From positions 22,902,651 through 22,966,650 of the forward strand of contig OX387603.1 in the NCBI GenBank assembly GCA_947568835.1: a stretch of DNA of 64,000 nucleotides, written 5' to 3'. The position numbers and the translations under genes were made by a program. The notes under the pieces are model-generated. The model had not been told where the DNA came from, did not search any database, and saw nothing but the letters and a program-made list of their open reading frames with translations. This DNA comes from Protonemura montana (Eukaryota > Arthropoda > Insecta > Plecoptera > Nemouridae). Positions 61,101-64,000 of the stretch are shown piece after piece (position 1 is the first letter of the stretch; each line of letters opens with the position of its first letter).

Positions 61101-62090
61101 AACCGTCGATAGGAGGCCCAGCGATGAACGAAGCAGAATAAAGGGATTTATTACACCGGGTAATGATAGTTATTAACAAATTAATTATTACGTTTTGGGT
61201 CATCGCGTAATAGTGGTCTATTAAGGTCAAAGAGGCCCCCATCCCCCACGGTCACTACAGCAGCGCGCCCAAGGCGACACTACATAAAGGCGAGGGCCAT
61301 TTACGTGGAGTTAAATTTCTTTAACTAAAAGAGTGCGTGTGCTCGTTAGTTTTCTCGCAGCCATGCATATTCATTAAAAGCTATTAAAACCACGGTATTT
61401 TTAACAGAGTTCAGAAATGGCATCACGATTCGAACACCCTTCAAAGATTTGCACTTAAAAAAATTACCTGTCGTACGTGCATGCTCCATAAAAAAAAAAG
61501 GTCGTACATTTTGTCGATGTTTGTTTGCACTCTGCATTGTATATTACCGAACGGCAAACATCCCTCCCACGTTTTTTTGCTCGATATGTGCCCCGAGTCA
61601 GCAAATATTTCCTCTCGACTGCAACCCTGCTCAGAAAGTCAGCAGTCAGCAACCTGCGCACGGGTAACAAGTAAAACACTGCTTGAAAAAGTAAAAAACT
61701 GGCGTGAATCTCATGATATTACTCTTTAATGTTAAACAGAGAGGCTTTTTTCCAAACAAATTACTTAGCAAACGTTTTCGTCCAGCGAATATTTCACATA
61801 CTCGAAAGGGTTCGAAGCCTTTCGTGCACATCCCAGTTATTATTTTAAGCATCTTCGTTCTTTTTATAGGAACAAAGGGAGGCTTTTGCTTCCAGCCACT
61901 GCGCTGGCACTGCATGCACGCAATGCGAGACCCTCCAGTCATTATTTCAGAGATCAGACTTCGGTTTCTCATCTCCAGGGACCCGAAGCTGCGTCCCAAG
62001 AATTGCCTTCAAAAACTCGAAAGTTATTTTATATTAACTTATAGCTTGAAAGTTACAAGTCATTTCTCTGGAAATAGAATTGATCGATTC

Positions 62091-62118
62091 TAACCCTTAC
62101 ATAACCCTTACCTAACCC
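62091..62118 (+). repeat. Short tandem repeat, 11-bp unit
   Basis: Two and a half copies of TAACCCTTACM. It resembles telomere-type CCTAACCC sequence, but the array is too short and irregular to call telomeric. Confidence 0.7.
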
Positions 62119-62894
62119 TGCTGAGAAGACGGGACGATCGCTGGGTGCCAGAACTTGGACAGTAAAGTCAATTCTCGAAGTAATGGCTACAAATTGGTGC
62201 TATTAAACTCGGTTAGTGTCGCTCCCCATTTATTTGGGATTGAATTCGCGTGACAAAATTTCTCACATTGTTCTTTGGCGCAATTTAAATATCTGACCGA
62301 GATGGACAGCGATCGTCGAGGTCGGTGTGTCTGTGATTCGGCGATGGCTCGATGTGGGGAACGCGTGGGTGTCCCGGCGATAGATCGATGCCGTCCGGGT
62401 GGATGACAGAGCGCGGGAGTGCTCGCGATGATGAGTGGTTTGAGTCTGGTCCCGTCTCGCACCCACCCGGATTGCCATGCCTGAAATCGTGCGCCGCACT
62501 CCGTGCCGCGCCGTGCTCGGATGGATTATGAAATATTGTTAAACGATATTGTTAGTGACGTAGCCATTATTGATAGCGTCAACTCTGAGTGAGCACAAAC
62601 AAGAGATCCATCACAATCTTGAGCCGGCGCCCTCTGGAAAGTAAATAACACTCTTGCTCTCCGAGGGTGCGACGGGCATGAGTTTTTGCGGAAGATCACT
62701 CCCTCGGCTGTGAATCGTTTTGCTTAACTTCATTTGCAATGAGTGAGAAAATCCCATGAGCAGAATTTTGCAAGAGAATTGGTTTTTCAGACGATTATTA
62801 TCATCTTCGTTTTGATGGCGATGACTAGCTGTTACTAATTATGCAATTAAAATCGCTGCATATTTTTAGACGTGATAACACTTCCAGCATTATT

Positions 62895-62905
62895 TCACAT
62901 CTCCT
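62895..62905 (+). repeat. Left target-site duplication of the 5S-SINE
   Basis: TCACATCTCCT, repeated exactly at 63362-63372 on the other side of the element. Confidence 0.92.
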
Positions 62906-63010
62906 ACCGAACGGTTTGGCGTGTTGGAAACACCGGTTCTCGTTAGATCACCGAAGTTAAGCAACACTGCGCTGAGTCAGGTATTAAATGGGTGACCATC
63001 ATACACATGA
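62906..63010 (+). pseudogene. 5S rRNA-like head of the SINE
   Basis: The sequence aligns by eye with about the first 100 bases of animal 5S rRNA, with scattered substitutions. The terminal stem cannot form because its 3' partner is absent. It serves as the SINE's internal promoter rather than as rRNA. Confidence 0.85.
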
Positions 63011-63361
63011 CCAGTTCTGTTCAGGAGAGAGGTTGGAGGGATGAAAGTTAGTACAACAACTTCATTCGCCTTGCTTATCAACCTCTCGACAGCATGGATT
63101 TGTGAAGGAATCCTGCTGTTCGAGTTGTACCGTCCTTCGGAAGGGACGTGAAGCCGGTGGTCCCCTTGGTGCTCTTCGACAGGAGTAGGCTACGTGCCGT
63201 CACCGGGTTTCCCCTCCTCCCTTCTAGGCTAGGTTAGGTTCATCATCATCCTCATCATCATCCACTCATTCACCGACGCCATTAGACCAGTGCCGCAGGG
63301 CCAGTTGTCAAAACAGTGCGTCGTTAAACACCACAAATAATAATAATAATAATAATAATAA
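62906..63361 (+). mobile_element. 5S rRNA-derived SINE (SINE3-like), apparently complete
   Basis: The element is about 456 bp. Its head (62906-63010) is clearly related to 5S rRNA: GGAAACACCGGTTCTCGTTA and GATCACCGAAGTTAAGCAAC, then ATGGGTGACC, in the correct order and spacing. The internal pol III promoter is recognisable: box A near 62953-62968 and box C near 62981-62997. A unique body follows, including CTTCGGAAGGGACGTGAAGC, similar to cores I know from several SINEs. The 3' end has a TCGTTAAACACCAC motif and (AAT)9, as expected if a partner LINE recognises the tail. The exact 11-bp duplication on both sides proves retrotransposition and suggests it is not very old. It is not a functional 5S gene, because the 3' part of the rRNA is missing. 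The partner LINE is not visible in the window. Confidence 0.9.
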
Positions 63362-63362
63362 T
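63336..63362 (+). repeat. (AAT)9 tail of the SINE
   Basis: Nine perfect AAT units at the 3' end of the 5S-SINE. Confidence 0.95.
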
Positions 63363-63372
63363 CACATCTCCT
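63362..63372 (+). repeat. Right target-site duplication of the 5S-SINE
   Basis: TCACATCTCCT, identical to 62895-62905. Confidence 0.92.
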
Positions 63373-64000
63373 GTATTCAAAGTTAAATAGTGATTAATAT
63401 CTAACCAATAAAAACTCATCGCTCTGAGATCACCGACAGATTATATGTCATTGCAACTGAACGCAAACTACACTAACCATGAGTTCCTAACTTCAATCGA
63501 TGCATCCAACCGTACACATTTATATTCTTCTTTTGCAAGCAGTCGACATCGAGGACGTCAAAGTAGAAACATTTTCCTTTGACTTGACGCTCTTTTATAA
63601 CGAAAATCATAATTGGTGGAGCATTCCGAAAAACTCATATTAATCGATTCCCTCATTCTTTATTTATCATGCAATTGATCTCTCTTTACCAATTAGCTAA
63701 GAACCAATTAGCGAAGTGGATGCGAAATCGTGTATCATATGAGCATTGCGGAAACCCGATCGTAGAGAAGAGAAGCTATTTACATTATGCATATATTGCC
63801 TTGGTTCAAGACGTCAGAGCCCGCCCCTCCGCTCGACCCAACTGATGGAGGAAATTGGCCTTCTGATATACCTAGACTTCGCAGCGTGAGGATATGAGAA
63901 AACTTTGTGTCAAAAATCAAAATACGATTCAAAAAGTAACTTCTACTCGTTCGCGTCTGAACATGGAGGCTCTAATTCAGGGAGCGGAAAAAATCGGCTG
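63373..64000. other. Non-coding end of window
   Basis: AT-rich sequence; no gene, repeat or RNA gene is recognised. Confidence 0.5.

Larger units (their letters stand above)
55161..62905. other. Non-coding stretch
   Basis: No supported gene. It holds a TA run near 57702-57717, CRE-like TGACGTCA sites near 58399 and 59996, and a short 11-bp tandem (TAACCCTTACA/C, 2.5 copies) at 62091-62118. ORFs at 57949-58320, 61646-62093 and 62187-62499 show no motif. The GC-rich patch at 62320-62520 has open frames on the minus strand only. Confidence 0.5.

Noticed and set aside
62091-62118. Telomeric repeat
   Set aside because: Only 2.5 irregular copies of an 11-bp unit; too short to be telomeric or subtelomeric.
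62906-63010. A functional 5S rRNA gene
   Set aside because: The 3' part of 5S and its terminal stem are missing, and it is fused to a SINE body with a target-site duplication.
1-64000. CRISPR arrays, bacterial operons, phage genes, conserved animal microRNAs
   Set aside because: No regular spaced repeats or prokaryotic gene layout were seen, and no mature microRNA sequence I know was found on reading the window.

Overview
This is a piece of an invertebrate, almost certainly arthropod, nuclear genome. The evidence is short exons with GT-AG introns, an AT-rich background with long non-coding stretches, an animal Sobp gene, a secreted LDL-receptor class A (LDLa) protein gene, SINE and LINE remnants, and many microsatellites. 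There are no bacterial operons, phage genes or CRISPR arrays. Most of the 64 kb is intronic or intergenic, and most open reading frames over 60 codons are chance ORFs.

Layout. (1) 0-5.8 kb, plus strand: the last two visible coding exons of sine oculis-binding protein (Sobp), 3540-3783 and 4277-5426. They carry two FCS/MYM-type zinc fingers, a proline-rich middle, an alternating Pro/Ile stretch and a basic C-terminus. (2) 8.0-8.75 kb, plus strand: a cluster of short candidate exons followed by a polyadenylation signal. (3) 15.87-16.26 kb, plus strand: a possible 3'-terminal coding exon with a polyadenylation signal. (4) 20.1-23.5 kb, minus strand: the last two coding exons of a secreted LDLa protein. 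The six-cysteine LDLa exon (23348-23508) joins in phase 0 to a 19-codon terminal exon (20549-20608) ending LLRWARGR-stop. Its 5' exons should lie at higher coordinates. (5) 24-62 kb: mostly non-coding, with isolated candidate exons on both strands (the better ones are minus 39680-39731 and minus 51026-51088), a GC-rich island at 46.8-47.3 kb, a decayed LINE reverse-transcriptase C-terminus at 34.85-35.23 kb, and a short dispersed repeat concentrated at 36-41 kb. (6) 62.9-63.4 kb: a well-preserved SINE with a 5S rRNA-derived head, an (AAT)9 tail and an exact 11-bp target-site duplication.

Nothing indicates that these genes work as a unit; they are independent neighbours. Sobp would act in the nucleus with SIX-family transcription factors. 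The LDLa protein is probably secreted and may be neural. The firm calls are Sobp, the LDLa gene, the 5S-SINE and the LINE remnant. The single-exon calls rest only on splice sites plus open frames and are scored low.
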